Position numbers and translations under genes: made by a program. From contig JAJDTM010000016.1 in the NCBI GenBank assembly GCA_022827185.1, forward strand, positions 1 through 63,448: a DNA stretch of 63,448 nucleotides, read 5' to 3'. The notes under the pieces are model-generated. The model had not been told where the DNA came from. It made no database searches and worked only from the letters and a program-made list of their open reading frames with translations. Shown one piece after another: positions 26,095 to 33,742 of this stretch. Position 1 is the stretch's first letter; each line of letters starts with the position of its first letter. The stretch comes from Candidatus Poribacteria bacterium (lineage in GTDB: Bacteria > Poribacteria > WGA-4E > WGA-3G).

Positions 26095-26329
26095 CCTCAT
26101 TCTTAAAATTATAGGACTTACGCAGCCCCCACAAAATTTCGCTTGCCTTCCGCCATCACCCGCGATATAATGCAAAGTAGTAGGCACGCTCCGCGTGCCG
26201 TCCGCGTATCTTCTTGTAGGAGCGAGTGTTTTTGCTTGGGGGTTTCTTGTCGCTCGCGATCTTTATATCAATCAACTTTGACGTAACAAAACACTACTAA
26301 CACCCGACAACTGACAATCACTAAACACC
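26095..26329. repeat. Spacer with family B end and short palindrome
   Basis: AGGACTTACGCA at 26113-26124 is a lone family B end. GGCACGC-TCC-GCGTGCC (26183-26199) is a perfect 7-bp palindrome. A TTTTTGCTTGGGGG tract near 26229 recurs at 29710-29820. There is no clear ribosome site before the next gene. Confidence 0.5.
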
Positions 26330-29300
26330 ATGTCCGATCTCAACATCAAAACCACACATAAACCGATTAAAACATACTACGCTGAACTCGAAAAATACGC
26401 ACACCTCGGCGAAGAAAACGAAGGCACCGTCCGTGCGGCGTTCCAAAACCTACTGCAGCACTACTGCGGACAATCCGATCTCACGCTCCTCTGCGAAAAA
26501 AGCCACACCCTCCGCCCTGATAAAAAAAGCTACACTCTCCCCCCTGATAAGGGGGGTAAGGGGGGTTACAGACGTATCCAACCCGATGGTGAAGTCGTTG
26601 ATACCTTCGGCCTACCATACGGGTACTGGGAAGCAAAGGATACACAAGACGATCTCCACGTCGAAGCGGACAAGAAATTCGCTGCAGGCTATCCCTCGAA
26701 AAACATCGTCGTCCAATCCCCGACGCACGCGCTCCTCTACCAACACGGGCAGCTGCAGCTGGATTTGGACATCACCGAACCGAGAAACCTTGTCCACGTC
26801 CTCAAAACCTTCTTCGCGTATCAGGAAGAGAACATCGCAGCGTGGCATACCGCAGTCGCTGAATTCAGGGAGATCGTGCCGGAACTCGGCGAGAAGTTGG
26901 CGGCGTTGATTGAAACCGAACGCCAGAACAACGCGCACTTCCAGAAGGTATTCACCGGTTTCCATGAGCAGTGCCAAGCCTCGATTAACCCGAACCTCTC
27001 CATCGCTGCCGTCGAGGAGATGCTCATCCAGCACCTGTTGACCGAACGGATCTTCGCGACCGTTTTCGATAACCGCGACTTCACACGCAGAAATATCATC
27101 GCCCGCGAAATCGAGAACGTCGTCGATGCACTCACCGAACGGACATTGAACCGCTCCGAATTCCTCCGTCCCTTGAACCCGTTCTACGTCGCGATTGAGC
27201 AGACCGCCAGCACTATAACGGACTTCTCACAAAAACAGGGGTTCCTCAACACCGTTTATGAACAGTTCTTTCAAGGTTTCTCCGTCAAGGTGGCAGACAC
27301 GCACGGCATCGTCTATACACCGCAACCGATCGTCGATTTCATGGTCAAAAGCGTTGAACACATCTTACAGACGGAATTCGGGCGTTCAATGTCTGATACC
27401 GGTGTGCATATCATTGACCCATTCGTCGGCACGGGTAACTTCATCGTCCGCATCATGCAGGAACTTGATCCCATCGCGTTGGAGCGGAAATACACCGCCG
27501 ACCCGTCGGAACTCCAGTGTAACGAGGTGATGCTCCTACCCTACTACATCGCCAGCATGAACATTGAGCATGAGTTTTACACCGCAACAAACCGGTATAT
27601 GCCTTACGAGGGGATATGTCTCGTAGATACATTTGAGATGGCAGAAGGGCAGCAGATGTCGCTCTTCACGGCTGACAATACGGCACGCGTCGAGAAACAG
27701 AGAGAGACCGACATGTTTGTCGTGATTGGTAATCCTCCCTACAACATGGGACAGGTCAATGAGAACGATAACAACAAGAACCGAGAGTATAAGACGATGG
27801 ATGAACGGATTGCGGATACGTACGCAAAGGATTCCAAAGCAACACTCAAAAATAAACTCTACGATCCGTATGTCAAAGCGATTCGGTGGGCATTGGACAG
27901 GATTGGCGAGGAAGGCGTTGTCGCCTTTGTAACGAATAATAGTTTCCTTGACGGCGTGGCATTTGATGGGATGCGAAAACACCTCGCCGAGGATTGCGAC
28001 GCAATCTATATTCTTGATTTAGGTGGGAATGCGAGGAAGGGATTGAACGTGTCTGATGCCAATGTGTTCGGAATTCGTGTCGGTGTGAGCATCAACCTGT
28101 TTGTGAAAAAGAATGGAAATCCGTCAGAATCACCGCATATCTTCTACTATCGTACCGATGATCTGTGGAACAAGCAACAGAAATTCGATTTTCTGAGTGA
28201 ACGTCAACATACGGGCAAGGTTCCATGGCAACCGATTCAACCTGACGCACGCCAAACATGGCTCACTGAAGGACTCCATTCCGAATTTGAAACCTTCATT
28301 CCGATGGGTAGTAAAAGAACAAAAGGCACGCAGAGTGATGGAAAGACGATTTTTAGTCTCTACTCTTTAGGTGTTGCTACAAATAGGGACAATTTGGCTT
28401 ATGCTTTTGATCCTGGATTGCTACAAGAACGTGTTCGGACATTTATTGAGATATACAATACCGCTGTTGACCGAAAAAAACGCCATGATCCAAAAGAACC
28501 TATTGAAAATTTCATTGATACGGATGATCCGCGTATAAAATGGACGCATCGGACTAAGCAATCATTGGAGAGATTGGAGTTAAGTCATTGTGAAAACACC
28601 CATTTTCGCGAAGCGTTGTACCGTCCCTTCTGTCAGCAATATCTCTACTTTGATCACTTCTGGAATGAAAGGCGTTATCAGCAACATCAGATTTTTCCGA
28701 CACCAGAAACCGAGACGGAAAATCAAGTGATAATCGTCAGTGATCACGGTTTTCGCTCAGAATTCAGTACCTTAATGGCGAGTCTAATTCCCGACCTTCA
28801 CACGCTTTCAACAAGCGATGGATTTCAATGCTTCCCCTTCTACACCTACGACGAAGACGGCACCAACCGCCGCGAAAACATCACCGATTGGGCATTGGCA
28901 GAATTCCAAACGCATTACGCAGACGACACCATCACCAAGTGGGACATCTTCCACTATAACTACGGACTCTTGCATCATCCTGACTATCGCGAAAAATACG
29001 AAGCGAACCTCAAACGCGATTTGCCGCATATCCCGTTTGTTGAGGATTTCTGGGGATTCGCGAAAGCAGGCGCAGCGTTAGCGGATCTCCACGTCAACTA
29101 CGAATCGCAACCCGAATACGACCTGGAGTTCGTCCAGACCCCGGACGTGCCGCTCAATTGGTGTGTGGAGAAGATGAAACTCTCAAAAGACAAGACACAA
29201 ATTGTCTACAACAATTTCTTGACCCTCAACGGCGTACCCCCAAAAACCTTCGACTACCGACTCGGCACCCGTTCCGCATTGGAGTGGGTAATAGACCAGT

Positions 29301-29455
29301 ATCGCGTGAAAACGGACAGACGGAGCGGCATCGTCAACGACCCACCCCGCACCGACGACCCACAATACATCGTCAAGTTGCTCGGCAAAGTCATCACAGT
29401 CAGCTTAGAAACCGTAGATATTATTGACAACTTACCGGCATTAAAAGTCCAGTAA
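26330..29455 (+). CDS. Fused restriction-modification enzyme, type ISP/IIG-like, without helicase domain
   Basis: 1041 residues. An N-terminal nuclease-like motif (about D86, then E-A-K near 101-103 in YWEAKD) precedes an adenine N6-methyltransferase core. That core has motif I DPFVGTGNFIV (about 363) and catalytic NPPYN (about 468). The C-terminal third (RDLPHIPFVEDFWGFAKAG and on) resembles the target-recognition part of type ISP enzymes. The SF2 helicase of classic type ISP proteins is absent, so a type IIG-like single-chain enzyme is likely. A repeat-derived peptide (SYTLPPDKGGKGG) is inserted at about 58-81, just before the nuclease Asp, and may affect cleavage. No separate R, M or S genes are adjacent. 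ATG 26330 has no obvious ribosome site. Confidence 0.8.
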   Translation: MSDLNIKTTHKPIKTYYAELEKYAHLGEENEGTVRAAFQNLLQHYCGQSDLTLLCEKSHTLRPDKKSYTLPPDKGGKGGYRRIQPDGEVVDTFGLPYGYWEAKDTQDDLHVEADKKFAAGYPSKNIVVQSPTHALLYQHGQLQLDLDITEPRNLVHVLKTFFAYQEENIAAWHTAVAEFREIVPELGEKLAALIETERQNNAHFQKVFTGFHEQCQASINPNLSIAAVEEMLIQHLLTERIFATVFDNRDFTRRNIIAREIENVVDALTERTLNRSEFLRPLNPFYVAIEQTASTITDFSQKQGFLNTVYEQFFQGFSVKVADTHGIVYTPQPIVDFMVKSVEHILQTEFGRSMSDTGVHIIDPFVGTGNFIVRIMQELDPIALERKYTADPSELQCNEVMLLPYYIASMNIEHEFYTATNRYMPYEGICLVDTFEMAEGQQMSLFTADNTARVEKQRETDMFVVIGNPPYNMGQVNENDNNKNREYKTMDERIADTYAKDSKATLKNKLYDPYVKAIRWALDRIGEEGVVAFVTNNSFLDGVAFDGMRKHLAEDCDAIYILDLGGNARKGLNVSDANVFGIRVGVSINLFVKKNGNPSESPHIFYYRTDDLWNKQQKFDFLSERQHTGKVPWQPIQPDARQTWLTEGLHSEFETFIPMGSKRTKGTQSDGKTIFSLYSLGVATNRDNLAYAFDPGLLQERVRTFIEIYNTAVDRKKRHDPKEPIENFIDTDDPRIKWTHRTKQSLERLELSHCENTHFREALYRPFCQQYLYFDHFWNERRYQQHQIFPTPETETENQVIIVSDHGFRSEFSTLMASLIPDLHTLSTSDGFQCFPFYTYDEDGTNRRENITDWALAEFQTHYADDTITKWDIFHYNYGLLHHPDYREKYEANLKRDLPHIPFVEDFWGFAKAGAALADLHVNYESQPEYDLEFVQTPDVPLNWCVEKMKLSKDKTQIVYNNFLTLNGVPPKTFDYRLGTRSALEWVIDQYRVKTDRRSGIVNDPPRTDDPQYIVKLLGKVITVSLETVDIIDNLPALKVQ
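26501..26575 (+). repeat. In-frame repeat insertion in the restriction-modification gene
   Basis: Two 27-bp tandem units (26501-26527, 26528-26554; peptides SHTLRPDKK and SYTLPPDKG) are followed by GGGGGGTAAGGGGGGTT. The CCCCTGATAAGGGG core is the same tract seen in the intergenic repeats near 23945 and 25730. An intergenic repeat has apparently entered the coding frame without breaking it. Confidence 0.7.
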
Positions 29456-29486
29456 AACCGATCGGCCCCACGCCCGGTACGGTTTT
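29454..29486 (+). terminator. Terminator-like hairpin at the end of the restriction-modification gene
   Basis: AAAACCG (29454-29460) pairs with CGGTTTT (29480-29486). The 3' arm supplies the T run and the 5' arm overlaps the stop codon. The central 19 bases are GC-rich and can pair partly. A plausible intrinsic terminator. Confidence 0.5.
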
Positions 29487-29553
29487 GCTTGGCGGTTTCT
29501 TCGCGGTTTCCTAACCGAACCGGCACAGAGCGTCCTATTAATTCTAAACTTTA

Positions 29554-29674
29554 TAGGATTACGCATGCTGTTCTTTTGTAGCACAAACTTCCCAGTTTGT
29601 GCCACCAGAACGCCATGTTTTCCGAGAAATCTTATCTAACAGAACAGGCTGCAGCCAAAATTGCGTAAGTCCTG
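29554..29674. repeat. Repeat family B, copy related to 8363-8483
   Basis: Ends TATAGGATTACGCA and TTGCGTAAGTCCTG are inverted. The interior shares GCACAAACTTCCCAGTTTGT with the copy at 8363. It is part of a 567-base gene-free stretch (29456-30022). Confidence 0.65.
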
Positions 29675-29696
29675 CTTTACTATAAATAACCCAACT

Positions 29697-29848
29697 TGCT
29701 ACTCACAGATTTTGGTGTTTTTGCTTGGGGTGTTTGATAGAGGTGTTTTTGCATGGGTGTTTCTGCGTATTGCTTGGGTATTTCTGCGTATTGATAGGGG
29801 TGTTTTTGCTTGGGTGTCTCCCTCAGGTTGATTAGAATCATCTATTAG
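29697..29848. repeat. Family A half-end and degenerate TTTTTGCTTGGG minisatellite
   Basis: AACCCAACTTGCTAC (near 29699) resembles one end of repeat family A. It is followed by 5-6 irregular units based on GTGTTTTTGCTTGGG and TTTCTGCGTATTG, to about 29820. There is no gene. Confidence 0.5.
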
Positions 29849-30015
29849 AACCTAAGTTGCCGCTAACGGGTTTTGAGCGTTTCAACACAGGTTTTCAGAC
29901 ACTTTTCCCACCCCAGAGGGGTGATATTGCTTCGCAGTGAGAATAGAAAAGGGTATGTCAACGTCCTGCACTCCAGCGGAGTGCTATGTAAGTAAATAGG
30001 TGGCAACTTGGGTTA
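29849..30015. repeat. MITE-like repeat family A, copy 2
   Basis: It runs from AACCTAAGTTGCCGC to GGTGGCAACTTGGGTT, about 167 bp. The interior has CACCCCAGAGGGGTG and the GCACTCCAGCGGAGTGC palindrome. Its right end stops 8 bases from the stop codon of the minus-strand DUF4926 gene. Confidence 0.65.
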
Positions 30016-30022
30016 TTAGAGG

Positions 30023-30241
30023 TTAAGCGGTTTTTCTTTCGCTAAGGCATTGATACTGCAGAAGCATAAGTTGCGATGCTCCCAATGTTTCCAAAGCATA
30101 CGTTTGTCCTTTGACATCGACAAACTCAACCTCAAATACGTCCGGTTCATATTCTTCAACAATGGTGCCAACCTGTCCGCGGTATAAGTTGAGCATTGGC
30201 ATATCTTCCAAAAGCGCGACAGTATCAAGTAATTTCATCAT
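30023..30241 (-). CDS. DUF4926 domain protein (possible antitoxin or immunity partner)
   Basis: 72 residues (MMKLLDTVALLEDMPMLNLY and on). The pattern D-x-V-A-L-L-E-D, then L-x-x-G-x-V-G-T-I-V-E, then F-E-V-E-F-V-D is the small beta-barrel type DUF4926. GAGAGGG lies just before the start at 30241. It overlaps the 3' end of the upstream DUF6883 gene by 17 bases, so the two are translationally linked. DUF4926 proteins are commonly found beside DUF6883 genes, which suggests a toxin-antitoxin-like pair; this is an inference from context. Confidence 0.7.
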   Translation of the reverse strand: MMKLLDTVALLEDMPMLNLYRGQVGTIVEEYEPDVFEVEFVDVKGQTYALETLGASQLMLLQYQCLSERKTA

Positions 30242-30587
30242 GCCCTCTCTTAGTAGAGATGTAACAGGTTACAAATCTCGGGAAATTTTCGTCGTTCCTT
30301 ACAATCCAGATACTTCTAACTTTGGCCGTTCGCCCTGAATGGCTCATTTCAAAGTCAACAACGTATTTTTGCCCGTAGGCATTACGCTTCGTTGGAACAG
30401 CTACGTTCCTTTGAACTGCATCTAACAGAGCAGATTTCAAAACTTCAGCATCCTTTATGCCTAAATTCAGAGCGGATTTAAAAACTCTTGCCTTGTGTTT
30501 ACCAGGGTGATGCTCAGGATTTAGGCAATAACTTGTCAATTTATCAATCGGTATGACAGCCCGCTCAGCGAGAAAAAACTTTTGCAT
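30225..30587 (-). CDS. DUF6883 domain protein (possible toxin-like partner)
   Basis: 120 residues. It opens IPIDKLTSYCLNPEHHPGKH, then KARVFKSALNLG and a C-terminal beta-rich part (YVVDFEMSHSG, AKVRSIWIVR). This layout, with conserved L-x-x-Y-x-L-x-P and H-x-x-G-K-x-x-V-F, is the DUF6883 family, compared by others with small RNase-like toxin folds. First gene of a two-gene minus-strand operon with DUF4926. No other gene lies within 600 bases on its 5' side, so the pair is isolated among repeats, typical of mobile TA-like modules. Toxicity is not shown. Confidence 0.65.
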   Translation of the reverse strand: MQKFFLAERAVIPIDKLTSYCLNPEHHPGKHKARVFKSALNLGIKDAEVLKSALLDAVQRNVAVPTKRNAYGQKYVVDFEMSHSGRTAKVRSIWIVRNDENFPRFVTCYISTKRGHDEIT

Positions 30588-30827
30588 AAAATATTTTCAT
30601 TAAGCGTTTACAGAATCTTATATCACTTCAGAATTGACCTAAATACTGAAATGAATCAATTTTCGACGTATAAATTCTAACACAGAATCTCGATGCCGTC
30701 AACTTTATTGCACTGAGGTGGGATCATTTAGTTTTAAGGAAATCTTGTGTTTCGCTCCTTTTTTCGAGGATTCAGCCTTTCAAAGCACCTTAGCATTTTT
30801 AGATGCCACCATAAATAGTCCTAAGAT
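30588..30827. other. Gene-free spacer, 5' side of the DUF6883/DUF4926 operon
   Basis: Part of a 694-base gene-free stretch (30588-31281). AT-rich, with the presumed promoter of the minus-strand pair. I see no consensus promoter or operator clear enough to name. Confidence 0.35.
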
Positions 30828-30984
30828 AACCCAAGTTGCTACTAATAGGTTTTGCCTGTTTGAAGAACCCTTTTCAGCACCTTTCTTCACCCCAGAGGGG
30901 TGGTATATCTATAGAAAATCGTGTGCTCAACCTCTTGCACTCCAGCGGAGTGCTATGTGGGTAAGTAGGTGGCAACTTAGGTTA
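30828..30984. repeat. MITE-like repeat family A, copy 3
   Basis: It runs from AACCCAAGTTGCTAC to GGTGGCAACTTAGGTTA, about 157 bp, with the CACCCCAGAGGGGTG and GCACTCCAGCGGAGTGC hairpins. Same orientation as 29849-30015, so the two copies bracket the DUF6883/DUF4926 pair. Confidence 0.65.
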
Positions 30985-31087
30985 AGATAGCCGTAAAAAA
31001 AAGTCGTCAATTTTGCAGAAACATGATATAATACCATTACTGAAGGTAAATATTGCATGCACAACTTTTCTGACTGATAACTCAAAA

Positions 31088-31220
31088 TTTCATAGCAAAT
31101 TTCATAGCAGCCGTTTCTGAAACCTTCTTCAAAAACCGATCAGAATCCAGTCACGGCGTATAATTATAGCCTGTTTTAAAACGTATCGCCTGCCGCATTT
31201 TGCTATGAAAACTATGAAAT
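31088..31220. repeat. Repeat family E, left copy (TTTCATAGCA ends)
   Basis: It starts with TTTCATAGCAAATTTCATAG and ends with the inverted TTGCTATGAAAACTATGAAA, 133 bp. A copy with the same ends but a different interior lies at 32005-32136. The two flank the secreted-protein gene at 31282-31953. Confidence 0.6.
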
Positions 31221-31281
31221 TATCTTCACTTTTTTTGTTAAAAATAAAATGAGCAACCCCACATAAAATCGGAGGACAAAA

Positions 31282-31953
31282 ATGAGGTACGCGGACATAT
31301 CAATTAAATTTTTCATATTTATAGTCGGTTTATTTTTGATGATGCAGTTCGTTCCGAGAGGGTTTGCTGTGAAGGAGTGGCGCGAATCGGAACTCAATGG
31401 CGGGTGGCAAATCTGGGTCTCGGCAACAGATTTTGTAAAAATACAAGGTATAGAAACCAGCAAAACCGATGTCGAATTGGGTGATAAAGCGAAGAAACCG
31501 TGGCTATCGGAAGAGATACTCATTGCTAAGGTTTTAGGCGGTTTTGCAGATTTTGAGTTTGAGAGCCCCGTCGGTGGAGAGGCTTATATGTGGGGGCGTA
31601 TTGCAGATTTCCGTGGCGGTGGACAGTCCTGGTTCATCGTTCTTAACAGCCTAAACCATGAAGGAGAAGGACTCATATTTGGAACTCCAGGTCTTGAATG
31701 GCAATGGGTTGGTAACAGAGACGTACCGAATTCACAGTCTCCTACAGATCTAAAAAAAGGGAAAAATACCGTTCGTATCGCGCCGCGTGAAGCCAGGGAT
31801 GGTGTAGAACCGTTGTTTGATGTTTTCATGATCTCAACCAAACCCTTAGAACCCACCGATGCGGACTTCAATGCAGCGCAAAAGCGAGGGCTCGCTGTCG
31901 AACCCGCGGATAAACTGACGACGACATGGGCATCTATTAAGAACCGCTTCTAA
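31282..31953 (+). CDS. Secreted protein of unknown function with C-terminal TTWA-type tag
   Basis: 223 residues. The signal peptide (about 1-30, GFA-VKE) is followed by a beta-rich domain (EILIAKVLGGFADFEFES, AYMWGRIADFRGGGQSWFIV). It resembles carbohydrate-binding-module-like jelly rolls in poribacterial proteins. The C-terminus PADKLTTTWASIKNRF carries the K-L-x-T-T-W-(G/A)-x-(L/I)-K motif shared with eight proteins downstream. GGAGG precedes ATG 31282. Two copies of repeat family E bracket the gene. Fold assignment is a weak guess; secretion is well supported. Confidence 0.7.
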   Translation: MRYADISIKFFIFIVGLFLMMQFVPRGFAVKEWRESELNGGWQIWVSATDFVKIQGIETSKTDVELGDKAKKPWLSEEILIAKVLGGFADFEFESPVGGEAYMWGRIADFRGGGQSWFIVLNSLNHEGEGLIFGTPGLEWQWVGNRDVPNSQSPTDLKKGKNTVRIAPREARDGVEPLFDVFMISTKPLEPTDADFNAAQKRGLAVEPADKLTTTWASIKNRF

Positions 31954-32004
31954 TGTATCAGGACTTACGCAAAATGACTACTGGACACCCTTGACTCGCG
32001 AAAT

Positions 32005-32136
32005 TTTCATAGCAAATTTCATAGCAGCTTTCATAGCAACCTTTGATGAAAAGTGCCTAAAACCCAATCCTGGTAAAGGTTTATGACCTTTCGAGAAACA
32101 TAGTGAATTCACAGTTTTGCTATGAAAACTGTGAAA
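32005..32136. repeat. Repeat family E, right copy
   Basis: Begins TTTCATAGCAAATTTCATAG and ends TTTGCTATGAAAACTGTGAA. It lies in the 259-base spacer after the tagged gene, next to a lone family B end (AGGACTTACGCA, 31960-31971). Confidence 0.6.
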
Positions 32137-32212
32137 CGCGTCGGTCTTAAAAACGCATCTATCATCCTGAAAATCCTCGAATCCTGATTCAGACAACTGA
32201 GTACTGACAACA

Positions 32213-33616
32213 ATGCCGCTGATAATAATACTGGTATCAATCATGTTCACGTCGCAAGCAACTGCCGACCGGTTTGAAGATTTCAGTGTCAATCCAAACT
32301 GGAAAGGCAAAGGCAACCGGACTGCTGAAAAACATGCCCGAACCGTTGTGCAAGATTTCGGCTACAGCCAAACGAATTATGCAGGTGGCGAGACACCCGG
32401 TGAAATCGGCGGACGCATCTCGCGTTCACTGACACCTGCAACTTACGCCGCCGTTATCCCTACGAAAACGCTCGATGACCACTTCACAGCATCCGGCAAG
32501 TTCGCTGTCACACAAGCCGATGGTAGCAGTGGAATGCTGATTGGCTGGTTTAATGCCGATTCAAGAGGTTGGAGAACCCCCAATTCGCTGGCGTTCCGAT
32601 TGGACGGCAACGGCGGAAAATACTGGGTGTTCTTTGAATACGGGACGCAAAATTATCTGACCGGAAGCGGTGCGACCTTTGAAGGCGAACGCTACCAAAC
32701 AACGAAAACCCCGCCAGAGCAGGCGGACGGCACAGTGCATACATGGTCGCTAACCTACGACCCAAACGGTGCCAACGGAGAGGGTGAGATAACCTTTGTG
32801 ATGGATGGCAATACTTATACTGCACCACTGGCACCCGGACACAAAGCCGATGGTGCTACCTTCAACCGTTTCGGTATGGTAAACATGCAGATTGCCGGGA
32901 AGGGGATGGATGTCTATCTTGATGATCTGAGCATTGATGGCGCATCGGACGATTTCACCGATGACCCAGCGTGGGAAGAGAACGGCAACCGCATCACGTT
33001 TAATGACAACGAAATTCGACCGTACCATAACTTCGGATGGAGCAAAACGAATCACGCCGGTGGAATACTCGGCGAAATTGGAGGTCTGATTTGGCGGGCG
33101 GATGAGAGAAAACCTGAGCAGGCTGGATATTATGCCGATCACATCGGGCACCTGACGATGGCGGATACGCTTGAGGCATCGGGAAAGGTTGCCATGCTTC
33201 GGGCAAGTGCTGATAGTGCCGTTCTCATCGGTTGGTTCAACGCCGAAACCCATATCGGTGCGCCGCCGAAGAATTTTGTCGGTATCATGGTTGAAGGCCC
33301 CAGTCGCATCGGACATTATTTCCGGCCCGTCTACGCCAACGCCGAAGGTCAGCACGAAATCATGGAAACGGGACCCGTGATTAAGCCTTCTCGAGCATCG
33401 CATCAATGGCGACTCGTCTACGCACCAGATGCCAACAATGGAGACGGACAGATGACTGTCACCTTCAATAACGAAACGATCTCGCTGAATCTCAAACCGG
33501 ATGTTCGCGCGCGGGGTGCCGTTTTTGATCGATTCGGGATGCTTTCATTCCACCGCGGTGGACATTTTGTGGATATTTATTTTGATGATATTTCCTATAC
33601 TGCTCAACAAAAATGA
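32213..33616 (+). CDS. Secreted two-repeat beta-sandwich protein
   Basis: 467 residues. The signal peptide (about 1-18, ATA-DRF) is followed by two homologous halves (about 19-240 and 241-467). Each runs from F-(S/T)-x-(N/D)-P-x-W-x-x-x-GNR through SQTNYAGG or SKTNHAGG, GEIGG, VLIGWFNA-type and FDRFGM to YFDDISY. The pattern suggests a concanavalin-like lectin or glycan-binding fold duplicated in tandem. It lacks both C-terminal modules seen elsewhere in the window. No clear ribosome site; an ATG 10 codons later (32243) would shorten the signal. Last gene before the first sigma-propeller gene. Function unknown. Confidence 0.7.
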   Translation: MPLIIILVSIMFTSQATADRFEDFSVNPNWKGKGNRTAEKHARTVVQDFGYSQTNYAGGETPGEIGGRISRSLTPATYAAVIPTKTLDDHFTASGKFAVTQADGSSGMLIGWFNADSRGWRTPNSLAFRLDGNGGKYWVFFEYGTQNYLTGSGATFEGERYQTTKTPPEQADGTVHTWSLTYDPNGANGEGEITFVMDGNTYTAPLAPGHKADGATFNRFGMVNMQIAGKGMDVYLDDLSIDGASDDFTDDPAWEENGNRITFNDNEIRPYHNFGWSKTNHAGGILGEIGGLIWRADERKPEQAGYYADHIGHLTMADTLEASGKVAMLRASADSAVLIGWFNAETHIGAPPKNFVGIMVEGPSRIGHYFRPVYANAEGQHEIMETGPVIKPSRASHQWRLVYAPDANNGDGQMTVTFNNETISLNLKPDVRARGAVFDRFGMLSFHRGGHFVDIYFDDISYTAQQK

Positions 33617-33632
33617 TACGCTGTTATTTTTT

Positions 33633-33679
33633 TTTCAGATTATGCACCTTTTCGGCTCGAAAATTGTGTCTTTAACAAC
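33633..33679 (+). promoter_or_regulatory. Element shared with the second sigma-propeller gene
   Basis: TTTCAGATTATGCACCTTTT and the following CTCGAAAATTGTGTCTTTAA align without gaps to 44196-44241, at roughly three bases in four. It starts 110 bases before ATG 33743 (95 in the paralog). The surroundings are far less similar, so a promoter or operator is likely. It may be read by the encoded sigma factor itself. Confidence 0.5.
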
Positions 33680-33742
33680 AGGGTAAATATTTTAAATTTT
33701 TTATTGTGATGTATGGGGTTATTTTTTGTTGGGAGAACAACG

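Noticed and set aside
33713..33742. Upstream start for sigma-propeller 1
   Set aside because: No ribosome site; the paralog begins at the position equal to ATG 33743.
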